In this document: piece by piece, positions 27,543 through 36,509 of the stretch
Layout of the letters: every line of letters begins with the position of its first letter
How positions within the stretch are numbered: the first letter of the stretch is position 1
From: Ferrimonas kyonanensis DSM 18153
Lineage (GTDB): Bacteria; Pseudomonadota; Gammaproteobacteria; Enterobacterales; Shewanellaceae
Reading direction: 5' to 3'
Length of the DNA stretch: 64,000 bases
NCBI RefSeq assembly: GCF_000425405.1
Contig: NZ_KE384365.1
Coordinates: forward strand, 235,373 to 299,372
Notes under the pieces: generated by a model
Databases searched by the model: none
The model's input: the letters and a program-made list of their open reading frames with translations, nothing else
What the model was told of the DNA's origin: nothing
Program-made: the position numbers and the translations under genes

Positions 27543-28295
27543 ATGCGCATTCGATGCAGCTTTACCCTGGAACCTGAGCTCCACGGCTCACACCAGTACG
27601 CCGTGGATACCCTGCGCCAATGGCAGCAGCAGGAGAAGGGGCGCGGCGACAGCAATGAGGTGGCACAGCTGCGCCGCAATGGCTTCCATCGCGACCTGTA
27701 TCTGTCTGGCCTGTTTCTGCAGCAGTTGTCGCCGCAGTTGCCGGCGATGCTGGCCCAGGCGTTGGTGGAAGAGCGGTTGCAGGGGCAGACCCTGACTCAA
27801 CTGCTGGCCGCCAGCGGCGTCAGTGTCGATAGCGACAGCGGCGCCGGCCTGTCTGAGGGCCAGTGGACCAAGCTGACCTCGATGCTCAAGACCTCCATGG
27901 CGGCCCCCAAGGCCAGCGCCGAGGTCAACCTGGCACCGCTGCAGCAACAGCTGGAGCAGCTGGTTAACCGGCCGCAACCGGCACAATCCGGCAGCGACCT
28001 GTCCGGCGCACTGGCCCAGTTGGAGCAGCAACAGCAGCAGATTCTGGCCCAGCTACAGCAGTTGGCCAGCCAGAGTAACAACACACCGACGGCTCAACCG
28101 GATGCGCATGTCGACCTTGGCAGCCAGTTTGTGGCACTGAAGCAGGGGCAGGATAAGTTGATGACCCAACTGAAAGCACTGCGCAGCCAGATCAGCAGTG
28201 GCAGCTCGGCATCGGTGCAAGCCGATGCCGAGGCGCCCAGCCTGGATACCCAACTGGCGCTGGCCAGTAAAGTGAAATCGAAAGGAATCTGGTAA
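27543..28295 (+). CDS. putative ParR/StbB-like partner of ParM
   Basis: A 250-residue protein of unknown family. The first 95 residues start with a strand (MRIRCSFTLEP) and continue with helices, a plausible ribbon-helix-helix-like ParR layout. Residues 95-250 are rich in Gln, Ala and Leu (LEQQQQQILAQLQQLASQ) and look like low-complexity coiled coil, ending in KVKSKGIW. R1 ParR is only about 117 residues and its C-terminus contacts ParM, so this would be a longer version. Position directly after parM is the main argument; similarity is weak. Confidence 0.55.
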   Translation: MRIRCSFTLEPELHGSHQYAVDTLRQWQQQEKGRGDSNEVAQLRRNGFHRDLYLSGLFLQQLSPQLPAMLAQALVEERLQGQTLTQLLAASGVSVDSDSGAGLSEGQWTKLTSMLKTSMAAPKASAEVNLAPLQQQLEQLVNRPQPAQSGSDLSGALAQLEQQQQQILAQLQQLASQSNNTPTAQPDAHVDLGSQFVALKQGQDKLMTQLKALRSQISSGSSASVQADAEAPSLDTQLALASKVKSKGIW

Positions 28296-28300
28296 CGCGA

Positions 28301-29542
28301 CTACACCAGCCGCTTTTCGCCGCCGATGGTGACCCAAGGCACCGGCTTGCCATCGTCCACCACCAGACAGTTGCGGCCGCGACTTTTACCCCGATACAGC
28401 GCCTTATCGGCCCGAGCCAGCACCGCATCGACGCTGTCGTCCTGAGGGCTGTGCTGAGCCAGACCGATGGTGACGGTAATCTGCTGGGGCTGCAACGGCG
28501 TCGCCGCTTGCTGCGCTGGCGCATTCAGCGGCTGGCGCACCGTAAACGGATAATGGGCCACCATCTCCCGCACCGCCTGCAGCGCGCCGATACAGGCGTT
28601 ACGGTCACGGCTGACGAACACCACCACGAACTCCTCACCGCCGAGACGAAACACCTTGCCGCCAGCACCAACTCGCTCCAGCACCTTGGCCACCGCCCGC
28701 AGCACCTCGTCCCCGACGTCGTGACCAAAGGCGTCGTTGAAGTGTTTGAAATGATCAATGTCGACCATCGCCAGGTGGTAGCCTTTCGGATGGTCCAGCA
28801 GCATGCTTAACAGGCTGCGGCGGTTGCGCAAACCGGTGAGCGGATCGAAAAATGCCAATCGGTAACTGTGCAGCACCTGCATGGTGACCACCATCAGGGC
28901 AAACAAGCCGAAGCTGACCTCGGGCCCACACTCGGTATTAAAACCACAGAAGCCAAACCCCATGCTCAGCAACGCCAGCAGCGCCACGCCGTCACTGGTT
29001 TCCTGGCGGCGAATCAGCGACAACCCGGTGACCAGCAAGTACAGGGTCAGCAGCAGCAGTGGCACCACCGGGGGCATGCCCGGCTCCAACGCCAGCAGTT
29101 GTTGCATCCAGTACGAGGTTTGCTGCGGAAACTGCTGCAACAGGTTGAGAGACACCACCCCGATGGTGGCGATGATCAGGTAACACTGCCAGTTATTGGC
29201 TTCACCGGTCATCTCCTCCGGCAGCCAGCTGAATACCATGATCAACAGCGGCCCCAGCAGGCACAACAACCAGAATGCCACCTCAGTATTGATCGCCAGC
29301 TCAGGGTGCAGCCGCTGACTTTGCAACAATGAGTAGGTCAACAGACTGATGAGAATGAGAAAACTGACTTTAGGTTGGCGGTACAGGCGACTGACCACCC
29401 AAGCGATGGGCAGCAGCAGCCACGGCAGCAGTAGCACCCCCTGATGCACCAGCGGCTGTGCCTGAGCCACCAGCGCCGGCAAAAGCGCCGCCAATGCACC
29501 CAACAGCACAGGCAACAGCAGCTGCACTGAACGAAAAACCAT
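28301..29542 (-). CDS. membrane diguanylate cyclase (GGDEF)
   Basis: A 413-residue enzyme predicted to make cyclic di-GMP. Residues 1-215 hold about seven membrane helices of no named sensor family. The GGDEF domain begins after FFDPLTGLRNRRSL, with VDIDHFKHFNDAFGHDVGD and the active loop GGEEF at 301-305. The RxxD inhibitory site five residues ahead is absent (RVGA). It ends 5 bp from the convergent gene. It is a close paralogue of the next gene upstream. Confidence 0.93.
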   Translation of the reverse strand: MVFRSVQLLLPVLLGALAALLPALVAQAQPLVHQGVLLLPWLLLPIAWVVSRLYRQPKVSFLILISLLTYSLLQSQRLHPELAINTEVAFWLLCLLGPLLIMVFSWLPEEMTGEANNWQCYLIIATIGVVSLNLLQQFPQQTSYWMQQLLALEPGMPPVVPLLLLTLYLLVTGLSLIRRQETSDGVALLALLSMGFGFCGFNTECGPEVSFGLFALMVVTMQVLHSYRLAFFDPLTGLRNRRSLLSMLLDHPKGYHLAMVDIDHFKHFNDAFGHDVGDEVLRAVAKVLERVGAGGKVFRLGGEEFVVVFVSRDRNACIGALQAVREMVAHYPFTVRQPLNAPAQQAATPLQPQQITVTIGLAQHSPQDDSVDAVLARADKALYRGKSRGRNCLVVDDGKPVPWVTIGGEKRLV

Positions 29543-29662
29543 AAGGACATCCTATCCGATTGTCGCGGTTCTGATGGGCCGCGTTTTGTATCCAATCAGT
29601 AAAGGGTAGTCGACTATCGCCTAAGGAGTAGGCAAAGGCATATAAAAATCAGGGGTAATGGC

Positions 29663-30910
29663 TTACGCCGCCACCCGGCGACGGCTGGGACGCCGGTTGA
29701 GCAGGCGATCGGCCTTGATGCAGTTGCGACCGGCTTGCTTGGCCTGGTATAAGGCCTCGTCGGCGCGCTTCACCACCTGGTCGACACTGGCATCGTCGGC
29801 CCGGGGCTGTGCCAGCCCCATGCTAACGGTGATGGTTTGCGGTGCCACCTTAGGCGCCTGGCTGCGGCCTCGGCGGGCCACCCCGGCACTTTGCGGGCTG
29901 CGCACGTAAAACGGGTAGGCGGCAATCTCTTCACGAATGGCGTCCAGCGCCGCCAGGCAGCGTTTGCGCTCGCGGCTGCGGAACACGATGGTGAACTCCT
30001 CGCCGCCATAGCGGTAAACGGTGCCGCCAGCCTTTACTCGAGTCAGCATCTGCGCCACCAGTCGCAATACGTCATCGCCGACGTCGTGGCCAAAGGTGTC
30101 GTTGAATTTCTTGAAGTGGTCGATATCGACCATCGCCAGTTGATAACGGCCGGACAACCCCTGCATCAGCGCATCCAGGCTGCGGCGGTTGCGCACCCCG
30201 GTCAGCAAGTCGAAGAACGCCAGCCGGTAGCTGTGCAGTACCAGCAACACCAGCAGGCACAGCCCCAAAATGGTGAACATGGAGGAGGACACCCCAGGGG
30301 TGTCGAACTGATAGCAGGTCAGGCCCAGTGCCATCAGGCACAGCAGCGCCGCCGAGTCGCCTTTATCGCGGCGGCGGGTCTGAATCAGGGTGGAGATGAC
30401 AAAATAGCAGGCCATCATCAGGGTCAGCACCCAGGGCAGCGGGTAGCCACCCAGCGCCGTTACCCAGGACGCCAGCCATTGGTGAGTGGCCTCGGCACTG
30501 GAGCTGAGCAGCATCGAGAACAGGGCAACCGGAGCCAGCAGCAGTGCGTAAGCGAAACCGTTATGACCGGTGGCGATCCACTTCTCCGGCATCACATCAA
30601 ACAGGAACACCAGCAGCGGCGCCAGCAGGCACAGGCCCCAGAAAATAAGCTCGGTGTTGCCCTGCGGCAGCGGCACCTGCAGCTTCCACTGGATCACCAA
30701 ATAACTGGCCAGCGACACCAGCACCATGAAGCTGAGTTTTTGCAGGCGATAGATGCGACTGACGATCCAGGCACTGGTCAGCAGCACCCAGGGCAGGTTT
30801 TGCATCAACCATTGAATTTCATTGCTGGACGACACCAGCCAGGAGGGTAGAAACAGCACACTGGCCGCCAGAAACAGCGCCAGACTCAACTGGATCAGGC
30901 GATGCGACAT
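29663..30910 (-). CDS. membrane diguanylate cyclase (GGDEF), paralogue
   Basis: A 415-residue paralogue of the neighbouring cyclase, with the same seven-helix N-terminal region and a GGDEF domain (FFDLLTGVRNRRSLDAL, VDIDHFKKFNDTFGHDVGD, GGEEF at 302-306). It too lacks an RxxD site. The two lie head to tail, 120 bp apart, and probably arose by tandem duplication followed by divergence of the sensing half. Confidence 0.93.
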   Translation of the reverse strand: MSHRLIQLSLALFLAASVLFLPSWLVSSSNEIQWLMQNLPWVLLTSAWIVSRIYRLQKLSFMVLVSLASYLVIQWKLQVPLPQGNTELIFWGLCLLAPLLVFLFDVMPEKWIATGHNGFAYALLLAPVALFSMLLSSSAEATHQWLASWVTALGGYPLPWVLTLMMACYFVISTLIQTRRRDKGDSAALLCLMALGLTCYQFDTPGVSSSMFTILGLCLLVLLVLHSYRLAFFDLLTGVRNRRSLDALMQGLSGRYQLAMVDIDHFKKFNDTFGHDVGDDVLRLVAQMLTRVKAGGTVYRYGGEEFTIVFRSRERKRCLAALDAIREEIAAYPFYVRSPQSAGVARRGRSQAPKVAPQTITVSMGLAQPRADDASVDQVVKRADEALYQAKQAGRNCIKADRLLNRRPSRRRVAA

Positions 30911-31014
30911 ACCATGAGTCCTTGTAATCTCCGCCTCAAATAAACTGCCTTTTCAAAAACCTATTGTGACACCCACCTAAAATACCGCATCCGGTAATGG
31001 GATCTCCAGCAATA

Positions 31015-31056
31015 GTTGGCTTAAAGCGACCCCGAAAAGGCAAACTTTAAGCCAAC
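31015..31056. other. long inverted repeat after the nucleoside hydrolase gene
   Basis: Perfect 12-bp arms GTTGGCTTAAAG / CTTTAAGCCAAC with an 18-base spacer, between the nucleoside hydrolase stop and the cyclase start. It lacks a T-run, so it may be a processing or protein-binding site or a Rho-assisted terminator. Confidence 0.6.
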
Positions 31057-31074
31057 CGATTCTATCGCACGAAT

Positions 31075-32037
31075 TTACGCCAGCGAGTTGATGCTGTCTT
31101 GGTACATCTGCAGCAGACGCTGGTTGTCGACCTCGACGCACACCTGCTGCGCCCGGAAGCAAGACCACTCGTCGTGATGGTAGAAACGCTCGTCGCTCTT
31201 CTGGATGGTCATGCCGATGGCCGGACCTTCGGTGACCACCCGTACCGGGCCTTTGCGCACCCCGAACAGGCTCGGATCGGCCACGTAGGCCACCGCCGAT
31301 GGATCGTGCACATGGCAGCCATCGACGCCCACTTTCTCGGAGTAGAACTTGAGGTAGAAGCGGCTCACCTGCCAGATGAACTCCCCCACCTCGCCGGCAC
31401 TGTGGCGCAGCTTATCCAGGTAGTCGCCGGTAAAGAAGGTCTGGTGGGTTACGTCCAGACCGACAATGGTCACCGGCCAGTCGGCGCAGAACACCTGATC
31501 GGCGGCGTGAGGGTCGTCGTGAATGTTGGCCTCGGCCACCGGTGACACGTTACCGCGATGGCCGCCTTCGCCAAAGGCCGCCCCCATGATCACCACCTCT
31601 TTAACGTTGTTGACGATCTCCGGGTCGTGCTGCAGCGCCAGCGCCAGGTTGGTCAGCGGACCCACCGCCACCAGGGTGATCTCACCGGGGTTCTCGCGAG
31701 CCATATCGCACATGTATTCGTGGGCCGGGCGAGGGTCGATGTTGATGGGGTAATCCAGCGGCACCTCCACCGTACCCAGGCCATGCTCACCGTGCACCAC
31801 CACCGTAGGGCCAACTGGCTCGCGGGTCAGCGGACCAGCCGCGCCCTGCACCACCGTGGCGCCCATGTTAAAGGTGTCGTTGATGTAACAGGCATTACGG
31901 GTGCAATCTTCGATAACGCCGTTGCCGTACACCGTGGTGATCGCCACCATATCGACGTTGTCGTGGGCGTGGGCAAACAGCAGGGCCATGGCATCATCGA
32001 TGCCCGGATCGGTATCAAAAATAATCTTTTGCGACAT
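31075..32037 (-). CDS. inosine/uridine-preferring nucleoside hydrolase
   Basis: A 320-residue enzyme that splits ribonucleosides into base and ribose for salvage. The Ca-binding signature DTDPGIDDAMALLFA is at residues 8-22, the middle has AVGPLTNLALAL and VVIMGAAF, and the C-terminal catalytic segment reads VHDPSAVAYV. Length agrees with RihA/RihB-type enzymes (about 311-320). Start chosen at MSQKIIFD; an in-frame upstream codon adds an unlikely tail. Substrate preference cannot be read from sequence alone. Confidence 0.92.
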   Translation of the reverse strand: MSQKIIFDTDPGIDDAMALLFAHAHDNVDMVAITTVYGNGVIEDCTRNACYINDTFNMGATVVQGAAGPLTREPVGPTVVVHGEHGLGTVEVPLDYPINIDPRPAHEYMCDMARENPGEITLVAVGPLTNLALALQHDPEIVNNVKEVVIMGAAFGEGGHRGNVSPVAEANIHDDPHAADQVFCADWPVTIVGLDVTHQTFFTGDYLDKLRHSAGEVGEFIWQVSRFYLKFYSEKVGVDGCHVHDPSAVAYVADPSLFGVRKGPVRVVTEGPAIGMTIQKSDERFYHHDEWSCFRAQQVCVEVDNQRLLQMYQDSINSLA

Positions 32038-32239
32038 AGTAGACTCGTTTTTTATTCTTCTGCCCGAAGGCAATACCACAGAGATGACGCCATTATCGGC
32101 AACCCTCAGCAGGATTTCTGCGCGCTCTACCGCGTTTACCGGATAAGGTCAAATCTAAGACTTCATTGATGATTTGTATTATTCCACACTCTGAAACGAG
32201 AGTATTCTGTGGACACTGACAGCACAGAGTAACCCATAG

Positions 32240-33433
32240 ATGGCAACCCTCGCCGGCCGCAACTACCTCAAAGCCCTGACCGCCCTCACCCTGGCGGCGA
32301 TGGTGGTGTTCTGCAACCTGTACGTGGCACAGCCAATGCTGCCGATGCTGGCCGAAGCCTTTGAGCTGGACGCCGCCACCGCCAACTGGCTGCACGCCGG
32401 GGCGCCGCTGGCGCTGGCAATATTCCTGATCCCCTGGGCCATGGTCTCCGACGCCATCGGTCGCCGCCCCATTATGCTGTTGTCGCTCACCAGCCTGCCG
32501 CTGATCAACCTGGCGCTGCTCAACACCAGCAGCGTCGAGTGGTTCATTGTGCTGCGCATTGTTCACGGCATTATGCTGGCCGGCTTTGTGGCGGTGGCCG
32601 CCGCCTGGATGTCGGAAGAGATTGGCGCCCAGCGCCTGCCCGCCGCCATGGGCAGCTACGTGGCCGCCAACGCCATCGGTGGCCTTAGCGGCCGGTTGAT
32701 CGGCGGCATGGCCAGCTACTTCGACGACTGGCAGGTGCCGTTTATTACCCTGGTGGTGCTCAGCTGCGCTGCCGCACTGATGCTCAGTACAATGCTGCCG
32801 CAACAACGCAACTTTCAGCCCAGCACCACCTCGCTGCGCCACGCCGCCAAGGGGCTGATAGCCCACCTGAAAAACCCGCAGCTGCAACCGGCGTTCCTGA
32901 TTGCCGGGCTGACCTTCGGCACCTTCGTTAACCTGTTTACCGTGCTGACGTTCCAGCTGTCTCAGACCCCGTGGAGCCTGACCACCTTTCAGCTGTCACT
33001 GCTGTTTTTGACCTACCTGGCCGGCAGCATCTCGGCCCAGCTGTCGGGCCGCTGGCTGCGCTACTACACCGCCCCGGCGGGGATGCAGACCGGCGCCCTG
33101 TTCCTGATCATGGGCACGGTGATCACCCTGTCGGCGGACCTGCGCATCATCATTGTTGGCTTGCTGTTGTGTTCGGTGGGTTTTTTCCAGATTCACAGCC
33201 TGGCCTACAGCTGGGTGGGCAAAAACGCGGTCAAAGAGCGGGCCAAGGCCAGCTCCCTGTATTTGGTGCATTACTACCTGGGCGCCAGCCTCGGTGGCTT
33301 TGTGCTGTTGCCGATTTGGGAATACGGCGGCTGGCACCTGGTGGTGGCCACCAGCCTCGGCTGCTACGCGCTGATCGTGCTGCTGGCACACAAGCTGCAA
33401 CTGGTAACTCGGGTCGCGCGCACCGCCTCCTGA
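32240..33433 (+). CDS. MFS transporter, YnfM-like
   Basis: A 397-residue transporter with twelve membrane helices. It has CNLYVAQPMLPMLAEAFEL in the first helix and the MFS loop motif SDAIGRRPIML between helices 2 and 3, and a second-half VGKNAVKERAKASSLYLVHYY. This pattern fits the YnfM/CmlA-like drug or sugar exporter group. Substrate unknown. Divergent from the nucleoside hydrolase gene over 202 bp; there is no partner regulator. Confidence 0.88.
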   Translation: MATLAGRNYLKALTALTLAAMVVFCNLYVAQPMLPMLAEAFELDAATANWLHAGAPLALAIFLIPWAMVSDAIGRRPIMLLSLTSLPLINLALLNTSSVEWFIVLRIVHGIMLAGFVAVAAAWMSEEIGAQRLPAAMGSYVAANAIGGLSGRLIGGMASYFDDWQVPFITLVVLSCAAALMLSTMLPQQRNFQPSTTSLRHAAKGLIAHLKNPQLQPAFLIAGLTFGTFVNLFTVLTFQLSQTPWSLTTFQLSLLFLTYLAGSISAQLSGRWLRYYTAPAGMQTGALFLIMGTVITLSADLRIIIVGLLLCSVGFFQIHSLAYSWVGKNAVKERAKASSLYLVHYYLGASLGGFVLLPIWEYGGWHLVVATSLGCYALIVLLAHKLQLVTRVARTAS

Positions 33434-33491
33434 GCCGACACCCCAGCCCCTGAACCAATGCTCTAACCGCTTACTGAGCCAGCACCGGCCG

Positions 33492-33935
33492 TTACTCTTT
33501 GCTACGCACCGTCAGCACGTCGCAGTCGACGCTGTGCAGCACCCGGTTGGCGGTGGAGCCCAGCAGCCGCTGCAGGCCGGAGTGGCCATGGGTGCCCATC
33601 ACAACCAGGTCGATGCCCAGCTCGGTGACCGTGGCCTCAATCGCCTTGGCAGCCTTGCCTTCTCGCACCAGCACGTGGTCGTCGTCCAGTTGCATATCCT
33701 TAGCCAGTGCCCGCATTCGCTGCTGCGACTCCTGGCAGATCTCCTGCTTAAACCCCTTCAGGTGGCCACTGAAACTGGCCGACTCAAACAGGTAGCGCTC
33801 CGCCAGCGTCTCATCCACATGCAGCAGAAACAATTCGGCGCCATGATCGGCCGCCACCTTCATGCCCTTGGCAACGATCCACTCATTGTCACCATGAAAA
33901 TCGAGCGGTATTAAAACCTTGCTGTAAACGCTCAT
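33492..33935 (-). CDS. universal stress protein, UspA family
   Basis: A 147-residue single-domain Usp. It begins YSKVLIPLDFHGDN and has the nucleotide-binding signature GTHGHSGLQRLLGSTANRVL (G-2x-G-9x-G-S/T), so it should bind ATP. It ends CDVLTVRSKE. Usp proteins help survival under starvation and respiratory stress. A paralogue lies 270 bp away on the same strand. Confidence 0.93.
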   Translation of the reverse strand: MSVYSKVLIPLDFHGDNEWIVAKGMKVAADHGAELFLLHVDETLAERYLFESASFSGHLKGFKQEICQESQQRMRALAKDMQLDDDHVLVREGKAAKAIEATVTELGIDLVVMGTHGHSGLQRLLGSTANRVLHSVDCDVLTVRSKE

Positions 33936-34204
33936 TTCAAACCTCCCGCGATGGCTGGCTTCGGCGGCGCCAGTGTCGGCTTTGGCCAGACAACAGCCCT
34001 AGCCTGACCACGGCAACAGCGAAAACCCTGTTAATCCCCATTAATTGTAGGTGATTGAATCGACAGCGGCGCAATCAACAAACAAAGGGGATTGAGAAAA
34101 CAGCCTTAGATGGCGGCAAACCGGTGGCGCTAAAGGGGCCGAGAGCCAACGCCCACTTCCCCTGCCATTCACCGCCGAATCCGCGCTCGAAGCGCGCCTG
34201 ACGC

Positions 34205-34648
34205 TTACTCTTTAATGCGCACCGTCAGCACGTCGCAATCGACGTGGTTAAGCACGCTGTTGGCGGTGGAGCCCAGCAGCCGCTGCAGGCCGGAGTGACC
34301 ATGGGTGCCCATAACGACCAGATCGATGCCAAAGTCGTTGACCACCTCTTCAATCTCGCGCGACGCCTTGCCTTCACGAATCAGTTGCCGTTCCGGGGCA
34401 ATGCCCAGATCGCCGGCAAACTGGTTCAGACGCTCTCTGGCTTCACTGCGGATTCGCTCTTTGAACTCTTCCATCTGATCGCCAAAGCTGACCGCCTCGA
34501 AGGTATAGACCCCGGCCATGGGTTCGTTGACGTGCAGCAGGTACATCTCAGCGTCATTGGCTTCGGCCATCTGCCGGCCCTTGGCCATGATCTGATCGTT
34601 ATCACTGTGAAAATCCAGTGGCATCAATACCTTTTTGTATGCGTTCAT
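34205..34648 (-). CDS. universal stress protein, UspA family, paralogue
   Basis: A 147-residue protein with the same length and layout as its neighbour: YKKVLMPLDFHSDNDQIMAKG, then GTHGHSGLQRLLGSTANSVL and a CDVLTVRIKE ending. The ATP-loop block is nearly identical in the two genes, while the middle (about 45-95) has diverged. AGAATCAGGATG-type leader suggests normal translation. The pair probably forms homo- or heterodimers. Confidence 0.93.
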   Translation of the reverse strand: MNAYKKVLMPLDFHSDNDQIMAKGRQMAEANDAEMYLLHVNEPMAGVYTFEAVSFGDQMEEFKERIRSEARERLNQFAGDLGIAPERQLIREGKASREIEEVVNDFGIDLVVMGTHGHSGLQRLLGSTANSVLNHVDCDVLTVRIKE

Positions 34649-34969
34649 CCTGATTCTCCATCGGTTAGTGAAACGGTACGAAGTAAATGCCTAAGCTAAC
34701 ACACTCCTTCGCAGACCCTGCCCTCACCGCCATAGCACCACAGTGACCGCTGGCAAACCATGATCCTAATCAACGCCGGCGCCGCTACTTGGCCACCACA
34801 AACACAGCTGGTTTTTACCCATGTTCGAACCCCAATTCGCCCTCACTGGCGTTTTCTTAAGCAAACGCCACTGGCAACGGCTTTTCACGCCCACAGAGCG
34901 GATGACAACGGGATTTGGCTTGGATATACTCAGCAGCTCAGTGGGCCTCTAAGCTCGCTAAACAGATAA
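34649..34969. other. intergenic region with tRNA-Ile2 promoter
   Basis: 321 bp without a gene. The only clear element is the promoter described at 34902-34930. A 69-codon open frame at 34760 has no ribosome site or protein-like composition. Confidence 0.5.
34902..34930 (+). promoter_or_regulatory. sigma-70 promoter of tRNA-Ile2
   Basis: ATGACA, 17 bases, TATACT; five of six matches in each box. Transcription would start about 33 bp before the tRNA. Confidence 0.65.
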
Positions 34970-35046
34970 GGCCCCTTAGCTCAGTTGGTTAGAGCAGGCG
35001 ACTCATAATCGCTTGGTCGTGGGTTCAAGTCCCCCAGGGGCCACCA
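34970..35046 (+). tRNA. tRNA-Ile2 (CAU, lysidine-modified)
   Basis: 77 bases with encoded CCA. The acceptor GGCCCCT pairs with AGGGGCC. The anticodon loop CTCATAA has CAT. The body, GGCCCCTTAGCTCAG and GCAGGCGACTCATAATCGC, matches E. coli ileX/ileY rather than elongator or initiator Met, so it should read AUA after lysidine modification by TilS. It stands at the left edge of the defence island. Confidence 0.93.
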
Positions 35047-35054
35047 TATACAGG

Positions 35055-35089
35055 AAGGCGCAGCCGGTTAGTAACCGCTGCGCCTTTTT
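35055..35089 (+). terminator. terminator of tRNA-Ile2
   Basis: AAGGCGCAGCCGGTT, loop AGT, AACCGCTGCGCCTTTTT with one bulged C. A very similar hairpin with the same bulge is at 53345. Confidence 0.85.
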
Positions 35090-35308
35090 AGTTTGTGCTG
35101 CGAATGCACAGGCCTTGGGTTAACAGGCATCAAACATAACTGAATAGTGCAACTTCAAAAGACGTCTTCAGGCTCAATCAGGCAGGAAACTATGTGAGGA
35201 CGAGCCGGTTTTACGATTTGAATTAGGAAGGTAGTTCAGTAGGTTACAAAGCTAGTCAAATTTCTCTTTCGAATTGTTCGGCATCAACGTAGAATGAAAC
35301 AATCCCCT

Positions 35309-35358
35309 ACGTCATTCCGATAACGTAATGAACGTCATTTGACATTATCAAGATAACG
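35309..35358 (+). promoter_or_regulatory. repeated motif in the dndB promoter
   Basis: ACGTCATT occurs at 35309-35316 and 35332-35339; GATAACG follows each, at 35319-35325 and 35352-35358. An inverted repeat AATGA/TCATT spans 35328-35340. The block overlaps the -35 box, so it is a likely operator for the dnd operon. Confidence 0.5.
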
Positions 35359-35367
35359 AACCATAAC
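35339..35367 (+). promoter_or_regulatory. promoter of the dnd operon
   Basis: TTGACA (perfect), 17 bases, CATAAC (four of six), 33 bp before the chosen dndB start. Confidence 0.6.
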
Positions 35368-35399
35368 TATGGTCACGTTTGATTAACGGTGCTTCTAAG

Positions 35400-36509
35400 A
35401 TGACCTCCGCAAAAGACGGCTACTGCTATTCATTCCCTGCTGTTAAAGGCCTTCAAGCAGGAAAGCCCTTCTACATAGCGACTTGCCCACTCAGCACTAT
35501 TCCCAAAATATTCATGTTCAACGAATATGAAGTGCCACCAGAGTTACGTGCACAACGTACGTTAAATAAATCACGAATTCCCGATATGGTACGTTATCTT
35601 GTAGAAAACCCCAAAGATTACGTTTTTTCTGCATTAACCGTATCTGTTGGTACTGGAGTAGACTTCGAGGAAGCATCGCAAGGAGACATGCCAAACCTAG
35701 GTACCTTAAAGGTGCCTATGGATGCGCAGATTCTTATCAATGATGGGCAACATCGTCGGGCAGCGATTGAAGCCGCGCTCAGAGAAAAGCCTGAGCTAGG
35801 GCACGACAACATTCCTGTCCTGTTTTTCGTTGATGAGGGGCTAGAGCGCAGCCAGCAGATGTTTGCGGACCTAAATAAGTACGCAGTCAAGCCAAGTCCA
35901 TCCTTGTCGGCATTGTATGACCACCGAGATGAGAGTGCAGAACTTGCCCGCCACCTTGCAAGTAATGTGATGCCATTTAAGGGTTTCACGGAGATGGAGA
36001 AATCCAGTATTAGCTCGAAAAGCGGTAAGTTGTTCACTTTGAGTAGCTTAAAGCAAGCAAATCGTGCCCTACTCGGTAAAGGTGCCAAAGATGGTTTTAC
36101 TGATGAGGAAAGAGCTCTCGCTGCAGAGTACTGGCAAGCGGTGTTTGATGCGACGCCAGAATGGCAAATGGTCTTGAACAAAGAGCTCTCGCCATATCAA
36201 TTACGGCAAGAATTTATCCATGCACACGGCGTTGGTCTTCACGCCCTTGGCGCCCTCGGGTGTGCCTTGATTACCGCCCAGCCAGACTCGTGGCAAGACA
36301 CTATCAAGCAGCTTCGGAAAGTTGATTGGCGTAAGGCAAACCCTCTATGGGCCAACCGCAGTATGCTTCACGGAAAGCTGAGCAAGGCCTCGACAAACAT
36401 TGCGTTGACTACCAACGCATTAAAACAAATTCTCTCTCTTCCGCTATCGCCAGATGAGCGTGCGTTAGAGCAGCAACACATTCTAAACAGCGAGGCATTC
36501 CATGGCTGA
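35400..36509 (+). CDS. dndB: DNA sulfur modification protein DndB
   Basis: A 369-residue DGQHR-domain protein. It has the DndB opening GYCYSFPAVKGLQAGKPFY, then RAQRTLNKSRIPDMVRYLVEN and the motif DGQHR at 115-119. In other systems DndB binds the dnd promoter and represses the operon, and tunes how many sites are modified. The ATG at 35400 is preferred; a TTG at 35379 would add seven residues, and neither has a strong ribosome site. It overlaps dndC by 8 bp. AT-rich relative to the host flank. Confidence 0.94.
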   Translation: MTSAKDGYCYSFPAVKGLQAGKPFYIATCPLSTIPKIFMFNEYEVPPELRAQRTLNKSRIPDMVRYLVENPKDYVFSALTVSVGTGVDFEEASQGDMPNLGTLKVPMDAQILINDGQHRRAAIEAALREKPELGHDNIPVLFFVDEGLERSQQMFADLNKYAVKPSPSLSALYDHRDESAELARHLASNVMPFKGFTEMEKSSISSKSGKLFTLSSLKQANRALLGKGAKDGFTDEERALAAEYWQAVFDATPEWQMVLNKELSPYQLRQEFIHAHGVGLHALGALGCALITAQPDSWQDTIKQLRKVDWRKANPLWANRSMLHGKLSKASTNIALTTNALKQILSLPLSPDERALEQQHILNSEAFHG

